A model generated the notes under the pieces. It ran no database searches. It saw only the letters and a program-made list of their open reading frames with translations, and was not told the DNA's origin. The translations under genes were made by a program, and so were the position numbers. Below are positions 32,013 to 40,658 of a stretch of DNA of 43,078 nucleotides, piece after piece. Each line of letters starts with the position of its first letter. Positions within the stretch are counted from its first letter, which is position 1. This stretch comes from Rhodospirillaceae bacterium UBA4468 (GTDB lineage Bacteria > Pseudomonadota > Alphaproteobacteria > Rhodospirillales > Casp-alpha2). The stretch is from contig DGOK01000129.1 of the NCBI GenBank assembly GCA_002389385.1, positions 1-43,078 on the forward strand, written 5' to 3'.

Positions 32013-34301
32013 TTACCCCATTTGCTCTAATGTCCGTTCTTTAGGAAAAATCACAGCAATTTTCGTCCCCACACCAGCTTCACTCTCCAATTTGACGGTA
32101 GCATTATGTAATTCCGCCAAGGCATGAACGAGCGGCAATCCAAGGCCTGCCCCTTCCTTCTCGCTCACAAAAGCTGAATCAACTCGGATGAAAGGATCGA
32201 AGACGGTTTTCTGATCTTCCGCAGAAATGCCAATACCATCGTCTTCCACTTCAATGACGGCACGCCCTTCTTGATCTTGATAGGCCCGCATAATCACGTG
32301 GCCACCTGGCTTTGTAAATTTAATCGAATTATTTGCGAGGTTAATTAATATTTGTTTTAAGCGGCGGTCATCGCCTCGAATATGTAAGGGGCCACCTGAC
32401 GTATCGACAGATACGAGCAACTCTGCTTTTTGCGCACGTGGGCGAAGCATTCGTTCGCAGGTCTTTGCCAATTCAACAAGATCGACATCGTCGTCATTCA
32501 GCATTAACGCACCGCTTTCGATTGACGAGACATCAAGCAAGTCATTCACCAGTTCAAGCAAGTGCATCCCAGACGAATGGATAGCGTTTGCATAATCAAT
32601 ATAATGAGGATCAGCCGAACCGATAATTTGATCTTTAATGAGTTGAGAAAACCCTATGATCGCGTTGAGTGGCGTACGCAGTTCGTGCGACATATTGCCC
32701 AGAAACTCTGTCTTTGAGCGATCTGCACGTTCAGCATCTTCTTTTGCGCGAACCAAATACGATTCGATTTTCTTCCGTCTTGAAACATCAATCATCGTCG
32801 CCTGGAATGCGGGTTCACCATCCCAATCTACAATCCGACCATTGGTCTCGATAGAAACCGGCTCACCGTCTTGCCGAATACAGTTCAATTCGTAGCGATC
32901 AGGTACATCAACATCACCCGCGAGGTAACGACGCCGAATATCAGTGGCAAGGTTACGTTCTTCGGGTGACACTAATTCCAAGAAACTAAGTCCGACAAAT
33001 TCTTCCACTGTATATCCAAACACTTTTGCCGCAGCAGCGTTGGCATACAAAATTTTCCAATCCCGGTGGACAAAGTATCCCTGAATCGATCCTTCAACGA
33101 GATTTCTAAATCTAGCTTCACTGTCCGATCGTGCAATTTCCGCGATATGTTCTTTTGTTCGATCCTGAAGGAACACCTGAATGGCATCATCGCCATCCCA
33201 TACCCCCGTACTCACAAAAACCTCATGATGAAGGCGCGATCCATCAGACCGCAATCCGTTCAATGTGTACTGATTTGTTACATCAGCACCAGCTTTTCGT
33301 GCATGAGCATACTCTTTGATTCGAGCAACTTCGTCGGGATCAAAAAGCTTCCATAGCTCACGTCCCAATATTTCTTCTGTCGAATACCCAAAAATATCTG
33401 CCGCTGCCCTGTTCACATATATGACCTGCCCGTCTCGCTGCACAAAAAAGGCTTGGGGAGAGTCAGCAATAAACTGAAAATGGTCTTGTTGGGACGCCGT
33501 GTTTTCTGGACGAGGTGTGTGGTCTCGAACGATAATCGCAAGCCCACCTGAAGGAAGCGGACGTATCTCGCCATCAATTTGTCGCCCATCAGTAAACCGC
33601 CAATGGAAAGCGCCACCTGTCGGCACGACATTAGCAGCGCCTTTTTTCCTTCGATCCTCAATGATCATCGGCTGAATGCCAGTAATTATTCTCTCAAATG
33701 AAGTGCCTGTTGCAAAACTTGTTTGCATTAAGGGAATGAGTTTCCGAAAAGTCGCATTTGCAAATGTTAGTCGCTCACGACCATCAAAGTACGCGACACC
33801 TTCACCCAACATATCCAGAGTAATTTGATAATCGTTTGACTGTGCTTGAAGATGAACACGGTGGATTGCATCGACCGTTTCGTCCGTCGCAATACCACGG
33901 TAACCGAGAAATGTCCTGTCGAGTGCGAGCACTGGCTTACCGCTCATTCGCCAATAAACAAATCCACCGTCATCTTGTCGCAGTGCTATTCGGAATCCTC
34001 GAAATGTCTCACGACGCTCAAGCTTATCTACGAATGCCGCCCACATTGAATCTCGTTTAGGGTCAGCATCTGCAAATTCCCAGGGTGTTTTACCCAAGAG
34101 ATCCTGCTCGTGAACAACCGAGCGACCTTCTTGGCGCTTTGAGACAATCGCAAACCGAAGGTTTGGGTCGAGTTCCCAAAACCAATCTGCGTCGGCATCG
34201 GCATAGTCGCGAAACCGCGTCTCACTGTCAGCTTCGACGCGTAATTCTGTTGGTCTTTTATCGTTTTCCGTTACCACAAACGTGCCCCCAGCCCGTTCCA
34301 C
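32013..34301 (-). CDS. Multi-PAS sensor histidine kinase (PleC/DivJ-like)
   Basis: A 762-residue, apparently cytoplasmic kinase with no membrane helix. Four PAS-type regions run at about 30-140, 150-255, 275-385 and 400-510; the last two are clear (QAFFVQRDGQVIYVNRAAADIFGY and QGYFVHRDWKILYANAAAAKVFGY are near repeats). The dimerisation domain has the phospho-acceptor His539 in NMSHELRTPLNAIIGFS. The ATPase domain has the N box (LINLANNSIKF, about 654-662), DDGIGI and GAGLGLPLVHALAELH. The H box and the following helix resemble the PleC/DivJ group of alphaproteobacterial cell-cycle kinases. No response regulator is adjacent, so it is an orphan. GTG 34301 is the most upstream start; a start about 9 codons later is possible. 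Confidence 0.9.
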   Translation of the reverse strand: MERAGGTFVVTENDKRPTELRVEADSETRFRDYADADADWFWELDPNLRFAIVSKRQEGRSVVHEQDLLGKTPWEFADADPKRDSMWAAFVDKLERRETFRGFRIALRQDDGGFVYWRMSGKPVLALDRTFLGYRGIATDETVDAIHRVHLQAQSNDYQITLDMLGEGVAYFDGRERLTFANATFRKLIPLMQTSFATGTSFERIITGIQPMIIEDRRKKGAANVVPTGGAFHWRFTDGRQIDGEIRPLPSGGLAIIVRDHTPRPENTASQQDHFQFIADSPQAFFVQRDGQVIYVNRAAADIFGYSTEEILGRELWKLFDPDEVARIKEYAHARKAGADVTNQYTLNGLRSDGSRLHHEVFVSTGVWDGDDAIQVFLQDRTKEHIAEIARSDSEARFRNLVEGSIQGYFVHRDWKILYANAAAAKVFGYTVEEFVGLSFLELVSPEERNLATDIRRRYLAGDVDVPDRYELNCIRQDGEPVSIETNGRIVDWDGEPAFQATMIDVSRRKKIESYLVRAKEDAERADRSKTEFLGNMSHELRTPLNAIIGFSQLIKDQIIGSADPHYIDYANAIHSSGMHLLELVNDLLDVSSIESGALMLNDDDVDLVELAKTCERMLRPRAQKAELLVSVDTSGGPLHIRGDDRRLKQILINLANNSIKFTKPGGHVIMRAYQDQEGRAVIEVEDDGIGISAEDQKTVFDPFIRVDSAFVSEKEGAGLGLPLVHALAELHNATVKLESEAGVGTKIAVIFPKERTLEQMG

Positions 34302-34409
34302 AAGGCTCTGGAGCCCCCGGTGTGAAGAGACTACAATAGTTTATGTGTAAAAAGATAGGCTATGCCCTGCGTCACACCCGTTCTCTTTTCCATTTTGGGA
34401 GCACTTTAA

Positions 34410-34751
34410 TTGTCTGAGCCTAGAATAAAGGCAGCACTATGGATTTCGGCCCAAGTGCGCATGTGCGATATCAGTATGATGCAAGCCGTCGTGCGTCGTC
34501 GCGGCAATCCTGATGCAGGAAGCATTATCCTGCGGTTAGATAAACTAAATGGGTATTCGAAAGTGCTTTCACAGGCACGTGACGCTGCGGGAAACCGTGC
34601 ATGGCTCATCGCGAATGGTGGGGAGCCTCTGAGCGATCCAGAAGTAGAAAGTTATATAGACCGGAGGGTCGCGAGCGATCCAGATATTTGGGTCCTGGAA
34701 ATTGAAGACCGGCACGACAAGTATGAACTCGACGCGCCAGTCATCACATAG
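34410..34751 (+). CDS. DUF1491 family protein
   Basis: A 113-residue protein matching the alphaproteobacterial DUF1491 family: RIKAALWISAQVRMCD near the start, VVRRRGNPDAGSIILRLDKLNG, and an acidic end with PDIWVLEIEDR. Function unknown. It appears to start at TTG 34410 with GGGAG about 9 bases upstream; no ATG is available in a sensible place. Divergent from the histidine kinase and nearly touching the convergent parvulin gene (2 bases between stops). Confidence 0.78.
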   Translation: MSEPRIKAALWISAQVRMCDISMMQAVVRRRGNPDAGSIILRLDKLNGYSKVLSQARDAAGNRAWLIANGGEPLSDPEVESYIDRRVASDPDIWVLEIEDRHDKYELDAPVIT

Positions 34752-34753
34752 AA

Positions 34754-35053
34754 TTACTCAGTACGTTGAATAAGATGATATCCAAAGCTTGTCTCAACAG
34801 GACCACTCATTGCGTCGACATCAAGGTCAAACGCGGCTGTCTCAAATTCCGGTACCATTGCACCTTTTCCAAAACTTCCAAGATCACCACCACCAGAACC
34901 AGATGGGCAATCTGAAATGTCACGAGCAACATCAGCGAAAGCTTTACCATCAGAAATTTCTTTGTGCGCAGCTTCGATGGCCGCTAACGCGTCCTCTTTC
35001 GACTTTGAATCCGTAGATACAAGGATGTGCGAAGCACGAATTTGACTGGACAT
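34754..35053 (-). CDS. ppiC: Parvulin-type peptidyl-prolyl cis-trans isomerase (PpiC)
   Basis: A 99-residue single parvulin domain without a signal peptide, so cytosolic, like E. coli PpiC (93 residues). Family pattern: RASHILVSTDSKSKEDA, KAFADVARDISDCPSGSGGGDLGSFGKGAMVPEFE and SGPVETSFGYHLIQ. The GGDLG and FGYHLI segments line the active site. It speeds isomerisation of Xaa-Pro bonds. A strong ribosome site AGGAGAG precedes ATG 35053. Divergent from the Sel1 gene. Confidence 0.93.
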   Translation of the reverse strand: MSSQIRASHILVSTDSKSKEDALAAIEAAHKEISDGKAFADVARDISDCPSGSGGGDLGSFGKGAMVPEFETAAFDLDVDAMSGPVETSFGYHLIQRTE

Positions 35054-35189
35054 AATACTCTCCTTATTGAGTTTTAGTATGATTATTGAGGGGTGGGTAG
35101 CGCATCAGTCGCTGTGTTACAAGCATCCTACGAATGAATGAGTTATTGAGACTATGGAATATGCGTGGAAAGACAGCTATGCTTAGGTA

Positions 35190-36254
35190 ATGATTCGCGC
35201 TAAACGGGACGGAATGACCGTGGTCGAAAAGATTATTAAGTACTTATTGTTTGGCACGCTTGGATTGGCGGCGATCCTGTTCGTCACGATTTTAGTCGTA
35301 AGTGACGAATTTATTGAAGATGTCGCAGGTGGCATGGCTGAGCCACTTCTTGATATCAAGCATGGTGTCACCGGGACCGCATCAACGAAGTCTGATGCAT
35401 TCTCTTTCTGGGTGAGCTCTAAGATTAATAGCATCATTCATTTCTCACCATCTGATCGAACGCCAAAGGTGAGAATGCGCTTACCTCCTGCGCCAAAACC
35501 TGAACGTAAATCCAGAGTGGCCGAGAATAAACCTGAGCCAGCGCCAATACCTGTTGAAGAACCGGCGGTCGCCCCTGAACCTGTTATTGTGGCAGCGCCT
35601 GAGCCAATGCCTGCACCTGAGCCAGAACCAATACCCGTCGCAGAGCCTGACCCAGCGCCCGAAGCAGTAACGATACCAGAGCCAGCACCTGCTAAAGAGC
35701 CCGTGTCTGCCTTGAGCGCCGCCGCCACGAATGAAGGCGCGCCTGACCCAGCGCCGGTTGCAGAAGTTGCAGAGCAACCACTTAGCGAAACCACTACTGA
35801 GCAAGCGAGTGCACCCCCTGCAGAAAACACGGCCACTCCTCCACCTCCAGCTGCCGAACAAGAACAACCTGGCGAAGCTGACTATCAGCAAGGACTCGTT
35901 TTTTACAAAGGAACTGGCGTCGAACGGAATTTTGGTAAAGCCGCACAATTCTTCTTAAAAGCTGCCGAAGCTGGTCATATTGATGCTCAATATAACTTAG
36001 GCATCATGAACTTTATTGGCCAAACGGGCGGACAGGATTTTGCCAATGCCGCCAAATGGTTCGAAAAGGCCGCAGGTAACGGCCATGCCCAGGCACAGTA
36101 TAACTTGGGCCTTTTATACTATGAAGGAAAAGGCGTCACCCAGGACACAACGGCAGCTCTTGATTGGATTGAACGTGCCGCATCGCAAGGTTACACCAAA
36201 GCAATCAAGACACGCGATGCATTGAAGGCGCTTCCTCAAGCGACTGGCAGCTAA
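35190..36254 (+). CDS. Membrane-anchored Sel1-repeat protein with Pro/Ala/Glu-rich linker
   Basis: A 354-residue protein with one membrane helix near the N-terminus (about 16-37), a short region to about 90, and a long linker (about 90-225) made of PEP, PAPEP and EPxP runs, expected to be extended and to span part of the periplasm. At the C-terminus are three Sel1-like repeats at about 230-264, 265-301 and 302-338 (AQYNLG and GKGVxxD patterns). Such proteins commonly join protein complexes at the envelope. ATG 35190 is the first start; ATG 35214 (MTVVEK) is equally possible. The repetitive linker gives an unusual codon pattern, and the opposite strand shows a long false frame. Confidence 0.8.
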   Translation: MIRAKRDGMTVVEKIIKYLLFGTLGLAAILFVTILVVSDEFIEDVAGGMAEPLLDIKHGVTGTASTKSDAFSFWVSSKINSIIHFSPSDRTPKVRMRLPPAPKPERKSRVAENKPEPAPIPVEEPAVAPEPVIVAAPEPMPAPEPEPIPVAEPDPAPEAVTIPEPAPAKEPVSALSAAATNEGAPDPAPVAEVAEQPLSETTTEQASAPPAENTATPPPPAAEQEQPGEADYQQGLVFYKGTGVERNFGKAAQFFLKAAEAGHIDAQYNLGIMNFIGQTGGQDFANAAKWFEKAAGNGHAQAQYNLGLLYYEGKGVTQDTTAALDWIERAASQGYTKAIKTRDALKALPQATGS

Positions 36255-36429
36255 ATTGATGAGAAACACGACTTTTGCGCTCATCAGCACCTGACACTTA
36301 CTGAATTTATCTCGTTAACCACGCAAGTACGCCTGCCATGTTGAATCTAATTGATTCAAATACAAAAAAATGCTGCACACCCGTTCATGTTAACCACGGT
36401 TTTACATATTCCTGCGATCTTTAAGCCTA

Positions 36430-37428
36430 TTGGATGCTAGCCTGGGCGCCAACACGGACCTCGAATATGTCGCTGTCGGATTATCTGGTGAATACAGTGA
36501 TGATAACAGTTACTCGAGCGCACTCAGTCTTACCTATTCCTGGGGCAAGGATGCCGCAGATGGCGGCCTTCGTGTCGCTTCAAAACCAACGGCGGAGCGC
36601 GGCACCATGACCGCGCGCGTCTATCGGGACTGGGACGGCGACGGCGTATATACAGAAGGCGTCGATGAACCATTGAAAGGTGTTAAGTTCAGGTCGGGGT
36701 GCCTCACACTTAAAGAAAAAACCAACAAAGAAGGTCTCGGATTCCTGACATCTCTTGATGCATTTGCACCGGTTAACTTCCAAGTCGATCAAGCCAGTCT
36801 GGAAGATCCGTTCTGGATTGCATCTCCGGAAGGGGTGGAAGTGACGCTCAGGCCAGGTGCGCCAGGGCGTGTAGATTTTGCCGTGGTCTCAACAGGAGAG
36901 ATCGATGGCGTTATCTACCGACAAGGTAATGAAGGGACAGACCCAACGGGTGAAGTAATTGTGCAGCTTGTGAACAATAAAGGCGATATCATTAAAGAAG
37001 TAGAATCACAGTACGATGGGTTCTACCTGATCGATTTTATCGCACCAGGAACGTACACGCTGCGTGTTGAACCCGAACAACTGGCGCGACTTGAATTGCC
37101 AGATGTCGACCCCAGATCAATTAAAATTGGAAAGGACGGCACGATTTTAAATGGTGAAGACTTCATCATTGATGGTGTCAAAAGTGACGCTGAGAATTAC
37201 CGCGTACGCCTGGCATCGTTCTCATCACGTGAAGAAGCTGAGGATGCATGGGTAAAACTGCAAGATGAATTCCCGCAAATGTTTGCTGACAAGGAATCTG
37301 AGTACATTGCGGACAAAGTTGAAGCTGGTAATCTTCCGGTAATCGGGCTTTATGCGCTGAACTTTAACCAGCGCGTCGATGCAGAAAATGCCTGTGTCGA
37401 ACTCAAGGCAAAATATGGCAACACATGA
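36430..37428 (+). pseudogene. 5'-truncated surface-type protein with SPOR domain
   Basis: The frame is open from 36394 to 37428 but has no ATG or ribosome site at its left end; the first possible start is TTG 36430, and an in-frame stop lies at 36391. The predicted 332-residue product has no signal peptide, though its content is that of an exported protein. It begins in the middle of beta-strand-like sequence (VAVGLSGEYSDDNSYSSALSLTYSWG), continues with immunoglobulin/prealbumin-like modules (DWDGDGVYTEGVDEPLKGV; QYDGFYLIDFIAPGTYTLRV) like carboxypeptidase-regulatory or Cna-B repeats, and ends in a SPOR peptidoglycan-binding domain (about 252-332). The N-terminal part, perhaps an outer-membrane barrel or usher, is missing. 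A working gene with an odd start cannot be excluded. Confidence 0.6.
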
Positions 37429-37462
37429 TGTAACCCACTAGATATCTCGATTAAATAATCCG

Positions 37463-38386
37463 TTACTTCGAGCGGACGCCTTCACGGTGAAGAATGTATA
37501 CGCCACTGAACGCAACAACTAACGCGCCGATAACGGTACCAGCTTGAGGTATGTCGCCGAAGAGAAGATATCCAAAAATGGCTGCCCATAGCACATTGCC
37601 GTATTTGAAAGGCGCAACCAACGCAGCCTCGCCCAGCCGGAAAGCTTCGATTAACAAGTAATGCGCAACGCCAATGAGAAGGCCGCTGCCAACAATATAC
37701 TTAACGTGATGCCATTCGACGAGCATCCATTCCGTATAAAAAATCGTTGACCAGCCCGCAAGAACAACGGCCGTTGTGGTCACAAAAAGGACTGCCACGG
37801 TGGTCTCTGTCGCTGCCATCTTTCTGGTGATTATATCTCGCATCCCGCCTAGAAACGATGCAACCAGAGGGAATACCGCAAACCATTGGAAAGCTGTTGT
37901 CCCAGGCTGGACGATAAAGACAACGCCCGCAAAACCGACAAGTACAGCCATCCAACGTCGCCAGCCAACGCGTTCCCCTAACATGACGGGGGCCATCGCT
38001 GTCACAAACAAAGGCCCCGCAAACGAAATCGCAATCGCGTCTGCAAGTGGCATATATGAGAGCCCCGTCACAAACGTAAATGAGCTACCAACGACACAGA
38101 ACCCGCGCAGGCCTTGCCCACGCCAGCTTTTGATCTGCCACATCGTATGTAGTCCACCCGCGCGCATCGCAAAAATAGCGATCATGATGTAAATAAACAT
38201 GCCACGCATTGCCAACACTTGGCCCGTCGGAAAATCGACGGTGAGCGCTTTTACAAAGCCATCGTTCAACGTCAACAAGGCACCGCCTGCGAGTGCACAT
38301 AGAATTGCTTTACCTGGAGAATCAGATGAGCGTGCGCCGTGCAAATTCGGGGTTGGGTCTACCGGATGGCCAAGTGGATTCTTCAT
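37463..38386 (-). CDS. EamA-family drug/metabolite transporter
   Basis: A 307-residue inner-membrane protein with ten predicted helices in two EamA halves (about 30-160 and 175-305). Seen are LSYMPLADAIAISFAGPLFVTAMAPVMLGERVGWRRWMAVLVGFAGVVFIV at the end of the first half and EAALVAPFKYGNVLWAAIFGYLLFGDIPQAGTVIGALVV in the second, both diagnostic of the family. The N-terminal tail (about 25 residues, Pro/Ser rich) is cytosolic. Substrate unknown; some relatives take up S-adenosylmethionine or export amino acids. The start overlaps the SpmAB-like stop by 4 bases (ATGA), so they are one operon. Confidence 0.86.
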   Translation of the reverse strand: MKNPLGHPVDPTPNLHGARSSDSPGKAILCALAGGALLTLNDGFVKALTVDFPTGQVLAMRGMFIYIMIAIFAMRAGGLHTMWQIKSWRGQGLRGFCVVGSSFTFVTGLSYMPLADAIAISFAGPLFVTAMAPVMLGERVGWRRWMAVLVGFAGVVFIVQPGTTAFQWFAVFPLVASFLGGMRDIITRKMAATETTVAVLFVTTTAVVLAGWSTIFYTEWMLVEWHHVKYIVGSGLLIGVAHYLLIEAFRLGEAALVAPFKYGNVLWAAIFGYLLFGDIPQAGTVIGALVVAFSGVYILHREGVRSK

Positions 38387-39678
38387 GGTCCATACAACAC
38401 TGCAACAATTGCGACCGCCGCGACAACGCCAGCGAAATCAGCTGTCAGCGCAGGGATAAGAGCATATCGCAAACGTTTGATCTGCACTGCGCCGAAATAA
38501 ACAGCGATCACATAAAACGTCGTTTCCGTTGACCCTTGGAACGTAGAAACCAAATAGCCCGTATAACTATCGGGACCAATCGCTGGGTCATTAATGATCG
38601 ATGCCAAAATACCATAGGCTCCAGACCCGGACAAAGGACGCAATAAAGCCATTGGCAATGCGTCGGCAGGCAAGCCAACTAGTTCCGTCATTACGCCGAG
38701 AGGCGTAATTAACAAAGCAAGCGCACCTGAGTTTCTGAACATTGATACAGCGACCAGAATCGCCACCAGATATGGAATGATGCGCAAGGCAACGTTGAAG
38801 CCGTCTTTAGCTCCTTCAACGAAGCATTCGTAAACAGGAACACGCTTCGCAACGCCGAGCCCTAAGAACCCAATCATCAAACCTGGGATGATCCACGGCG
38901 CAAAGGCACGCCCATGAAAAATTGTAATGGGCACGAGTGCCAGCACACATGAAAGAGTAAGTGCCGAAATCCACAATGGGTACCCGCTTGATGGTGCCAC
39001 ATTTTCACCATCCTCAGACGGGTCATGCTCGAGCGCCTCACCCTGAATAACAGGCGGCGCGCTTGATGCGCACATACGAGCACAGAATTTTGCGGTGACG
39101 ATCGCGACTGTTGTGGAGACCAATGTCGCAAACAAGGTCGTCGGCACGATGCCAGCTGGATCTGATGAGCCCGCAGCAGCACGCAAGGCGATGACACCTG
39201 TAGGCAGCAGCGTGACACTCGACGTGTTGATGGCCAAGAACAGGATCATCGCGTCCGTCGCTTTCCCCTTCTCTCCGTTCAACGTGTCCAGGTGTTCCAT
39301 CGCGCGAATACCAAACGGCGTCGCAGCGTTACCAAGCCCCAGAATATTTGCGGACAAGTTCATAATCATCGCACCCATCGCAGGGTGATCTACAGGGACA
39401 GCAGGAAACAACCGCATCATGAGGGGGCGCAATGTTTTCGCGACAACTAACAACAACCCTGCCCGCTCAGCAATTTTCATAAGTCCCAAGAAAAGCGACA
39501 TCACGCCGACAAGACCTATCGCAAGCGTTACAGCATCACCAGCTGTTCCAATCATGGCTTTGCCCAGAGATGCCATTGGTGTGTCGATACCGACCGACGC
39601 AATGACATCAAATGTTATTTCGCGGTAACCCGCGACAACAAACGCAATAGCCACAATGGCAAAGAAAATGCCGTTCAA
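38383..39678 (-). CDS. Nucleoside recognition (Gate) domain membrane protein, fused SpmA-SpmB type
   Basis: A 431-residue membrane protein equivalent to SpmA and SpmB of Bacillus in one chain. The first Gate domain (about 45-195) has MGAMIMNLSANILGLGNAATPFGIRAMEHL and AINTSSVTLLPTGVIALRAAAGSSDP; the second (about 280-430) has SGSGAYGILASIINDPAIGPDSYTGYLVSTFQGSTETTFYVIAVYFG. The family is related to nucleoside transporters, but its role in non-sporulating bacteria is unknown. Translation seems to start at TTG 39678 with a weak ribosome site; no ATG is available in frame. Followed by the EamA gene. Confidence 0.85.
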   Translation of the reverse strand: MNGIFFAIVAIAFVVAGYREITFDVIASVGIDTPMASLGKAMIGTAGDAVTLAIGLVGVMSLFLGLMKIAERAGLLLVVAKTLRPLMMRLFPAVPVDHPAMGAMIMNLSANILGLGNAATPFGIRAMEHLDTLNGEKGKATDAMILFLAINTSSVTLLPTGVIALRAAAGSSDPAGIVPTTLFATLVSTTVAIVTAKFCARMCASSAPPVIQGEALEHDPSEDGENVAPSSGYPLWISALTLSCVLALVPITIFHGRAFAPWIIPGLMIGFLGLGVAKRVPVYECFVEGAKDGFNVALRIIPYLVAILVAVSMFRNSGALALLITPLGVMTELVGLPADALPMALLRPLSGSGAYGILASIINDPAIGPDSYTGYLVSTFQGSTETTFYVIAVYFGAVQIKRLRYALIPALTADFAGVVAAVAIVAVLYGP

Positions 39679-39808
39679 GGAGAAAATCCCATGTTAAGAA
39701 AGTTTGTCAGAATGCCGACTCCAACCGGAATGTTTGCGCAATCCGACCGCGCTGGCAATAGACAGCGTATGACGATGCGACTTAAACATTATCTTTAAAG
39801 TGGATTGA

Positions 39809-40541
39809 TCAGAAAAAATCAGGGCGATCTGTAAAGATAGACGACACGCCCATTTCTCTGAGTTCTTGACCTCTCGCCGCATCATTGACCGTATATACCC
39901 GCACCGGAAAATTATGCCTATTGATGGCATCAACATGAGCCTGCGTCACATGCCTGGTTGAGATGTGCACTGCCTTGCAATCCAGTTGTTCAACGATGGA
40001 TAGCCAATCTTCGGGTAGCTTACCAAACAACGTTGCACGCTCGATGTTTGGTAATAGATCTTTTGCGACAGCCATCGCAGACATATCAAAACTTGAAATG
40101 ACAGGCAGTGGCAGGCTGTCAGGCCAGTCACTCGATATAAGCGCGCACGTCGCTTTGGCTTTTTCTACACCTAAACCCGGAGTTGGTTTAATTTCCACAT
40201 TTGCACCGAGCCCAAGGGCATTAATCTCAGATATCGCATCACGAAACGTCGGCACGCGCTCCCCTTGGAATTCATCAGAAAATCAACGTCCAGCATCCAA
40301 TGACTGAATTTCTTTTAGGTTAAGTTTTGCAAGCGCACCACGACCGTTTGTGGTCCGATTAACAGTATCATCATGAAACAGAATGGGCGTCCCATCGGCG
40401 CTCAACATCACATCAAATTCAACCCACGACGCACCTTTTATATTCGCACGTCGAAAGCTTGCTATAGTGTTTTTCCGGTGCCAAACCAGCAGCACCTCGA
40501 TGACCAATGACAAATGGGACTGCATTGCTCTGATTTTCCAT
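39809..40541 (-). pseudogene. ugpQ: Glycerophosphodiester phosphodiesterase (ugpQ) with frameshift and nonsense codon
   Basis: On the minus strand ATG 40541 starts a UgpQ-like protein (MENQSNAVPFVIGHRGAAGL) that reads into APE; the frame must then change to continue with NTIASFRRANIKGASWVEFDV. The change is at a run of five A (plus-strand T run 40470-40474) where four would keep the frame. Later a TGA (40283-40285) replaces the expected Trp in DAGR-W-FSDEFQGERVPTF. After it the same frame continues to the end through ANVEIKP and VRVYTVN to TDRPDFF. All family motifs (HRG, ENTIASF, E-x-D, DDTVNRTTNG) are recognisable. Two independent lesions make a real pseudogene likely, unless the assembly is poor here. 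Confidence 0.82.
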
Positions 40542-40658
40542 GCATCACCTAAAGAATAAAATATTTCACGAAAACATCCGGTTAGAGGTTGCCCCAGAGC
40601 GGGCAAGGGATCAACCTATGCTAAATCCATACAAAAAAGTTAATTCGGGGGCTAATCA

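Noticed and set aside
35520..35880. Repeated CCTGAGCCAGCGCC-like units that could suggest a DNA repeat array
   Set aside because: The units are irregular in length and fully explained by coding for the PEP/PAPEP linker; no spacer structure as in a CRISPR array.
35438..35948. Long minus-strand frames rich in Gly/Ser or Trp/Arg
   Set aside because: They are the antisense of the Pro/Ala/Glu repeat linker in the Sel1 protein and arise from its repeated codons.
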